Notes under the pieces: model-generated
Seen by the model: only the letters and a program-made list of their open reading frames with translations
Databases searched by the model: none
Told to the model about the DNA's origin: nothing
Assembly: GCA_015484595.1 (NCBI GenBank)
Contig: WFMM01000054.1
Location: 1 to 52,305, forward strand
Direction: 5' to 3'
From: Nitrospirota bacterium
Lineage (GTDB): Bacteria > Nitrospirota > Thermodesulfovibrionia > Thermodesulfovibrionales > JdFR-85
DNA: 52,305 bases
Shown: positions 51,992-52,305 of the stretch, piece by piece
Layout: each line of letters begins with the position of its first letter
Numbering within the stretch: position 1 is the first letter of the stretch
Made by a program: the position numbers and the translations under genes

Positions 51992-52305
51992 ATGGCAAAG
52001 GGAGCTAAAAAGTCAGCAAAAAGATATGCAAGGATGCTTTTTAATCTTACTGGAGCAGAAAAGGCAGAGGAAACGATATCCATCTTAACTGACCTTGCAG
52101 ACATTATGGATGAAAGTAAAGAGATTAAGAACTTTTTTTACTCACCACTGATAGATGAAAAAGAGAGAATAAGCGCTATAGAGGCCTTAGCAGAAAAATT
52201 ATCGCTCTCTGATGATTTAAAGAAGTTCATAGTTTATCTATCAAGGATAAAGGGATTTGATGCACTAAGGGACATTATAAGACACTATACCAGCCTGTAT
52301 TACGA
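51992..52305 (+). CDS. atpH: F-type ATP synthase subunit delta (partial, runs off right edge)
   Basis: The first 104 residues of OSCP/delta: AKRYARMLFNLTGAEKAEE, FFYSPLIDEKERISAIEAL, LKKFIVYLSRIKGFDALRDI. ATG 51992 sits one base after the atpF stop, with a GAGGAG site. It joins F1 to the b/b' stator. The C-terminal half is outside the window. Confidence 0.93.
   Translation, partial: MAKGAKKSAKRYARMLFNLTGAEKAEETISILTDLADIMDESKEIKNFFYSPLIDEKERISAIEALAEKLSLSDDLKKFIVYLSRIKGFDALRDIIRHYTSLYY

Overview
The window reads as chromosomal DNA of a Gram-negative, obligately or strictly anaerobic bacterium of moderate G+C. The gene set suggests the Nitrospirota (Thermodesulfovibrio-like) or a deep 'Deltaproteobacteria' lineage. 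The reasons are: two F-ATPase b-type subunits in tandem (b' then b), a Lol lipoprotein exporter, a full anaerobic oxygen-defence set, soluble NuoEFG-type diaphorase subunits, many HDOD/GGDEF proteins, and UGA read as selenocysteine in two redox genes. The taxonomic placement is inference. No rRNA, tRNA, prophage, insertion sequence or CRISPR array was seen.

Region 1-6106 (minus strand) is an anaerobic oxidative-stress locus behind a PerR/Fur-type regulator: PerR, an RCKP mini-rubredoxin, a 147-residue unknown, two paralogous mini zinc-ribbon proteins, a rubrerythrin-like protein, flavodiiron protein, rubredoxin, superoxide reductase, a peroxiredoxin whose peroxidatic residue is an in-frame UGA (selenocysteine), a SagB/ThcOx nitroreductase, a free-standing desulforedoxin and a rubrerythrin. 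Region 6239-15949 (minus) is housekeeping: trmB, an HDOD-GGDEF diguanylate cyclase, ispE, a TPR lipoprotein, pilD, recG, nusA and rimP. Between the TPR gene and pilD, on the plus strand, is an isolated promoter + structured leader + 20-residue Cys-rich peptide unit.

Region 16040-26792 is the most unusual part. A minus-strand signalling cassette (a lone PstS-like binding protein, a hybrid-free sensor kinase, and two response regulators) faces away from a plus-strand operon. That operon has a textbook sigma-54 promoter and encodes a receiver-GcvH fusion, a receiver-NuoE fusion, NuoF and a NuoG-like protein lacking the catalytic Sec/Cys of formate dehydrogenases. This looks like a diaphorase with phospho-receiver domains built into its subunits. 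Downstream lies a compact promoter-to-terminator unit that may be a small RNA.

Region 26821-37734 holds a c-di-GMP/HDOD cluster, rlmB, a one-piece CysE-CysS fusion, a GGQ release-factor-like protein, a TauE/SafE permease, Fur-controlled feoB, a DUF89 phosphatase and a YrdC-family gene. Region 37693-42600 (minus) is proA-lysS-lolC-orf-lolD. Region 42702-46127 is rpsB-tsf-pyrH-frr-orf-dksA-like. Region 46124-52305 has hisH, a small zinc-ribbon gene, copA, a ferredoxin, a second UGA-containing redox gene (glutaredoxin-like) downstream of a histone-H1-like gene, and the start of the ATP synthase operon (atpF', atpF, partial atpH).

Intergenic DNA carries two families of short-period arrays: a 9-bp family (consensus TTGCGTTnn, five loci) and a 7-bp family (nAAATCT / CAACACT / ACTCCCT-type heptads, about ten loci). 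Two intergenic regions (26821-27082 and 35906-36243) share the same composite layout of both families.
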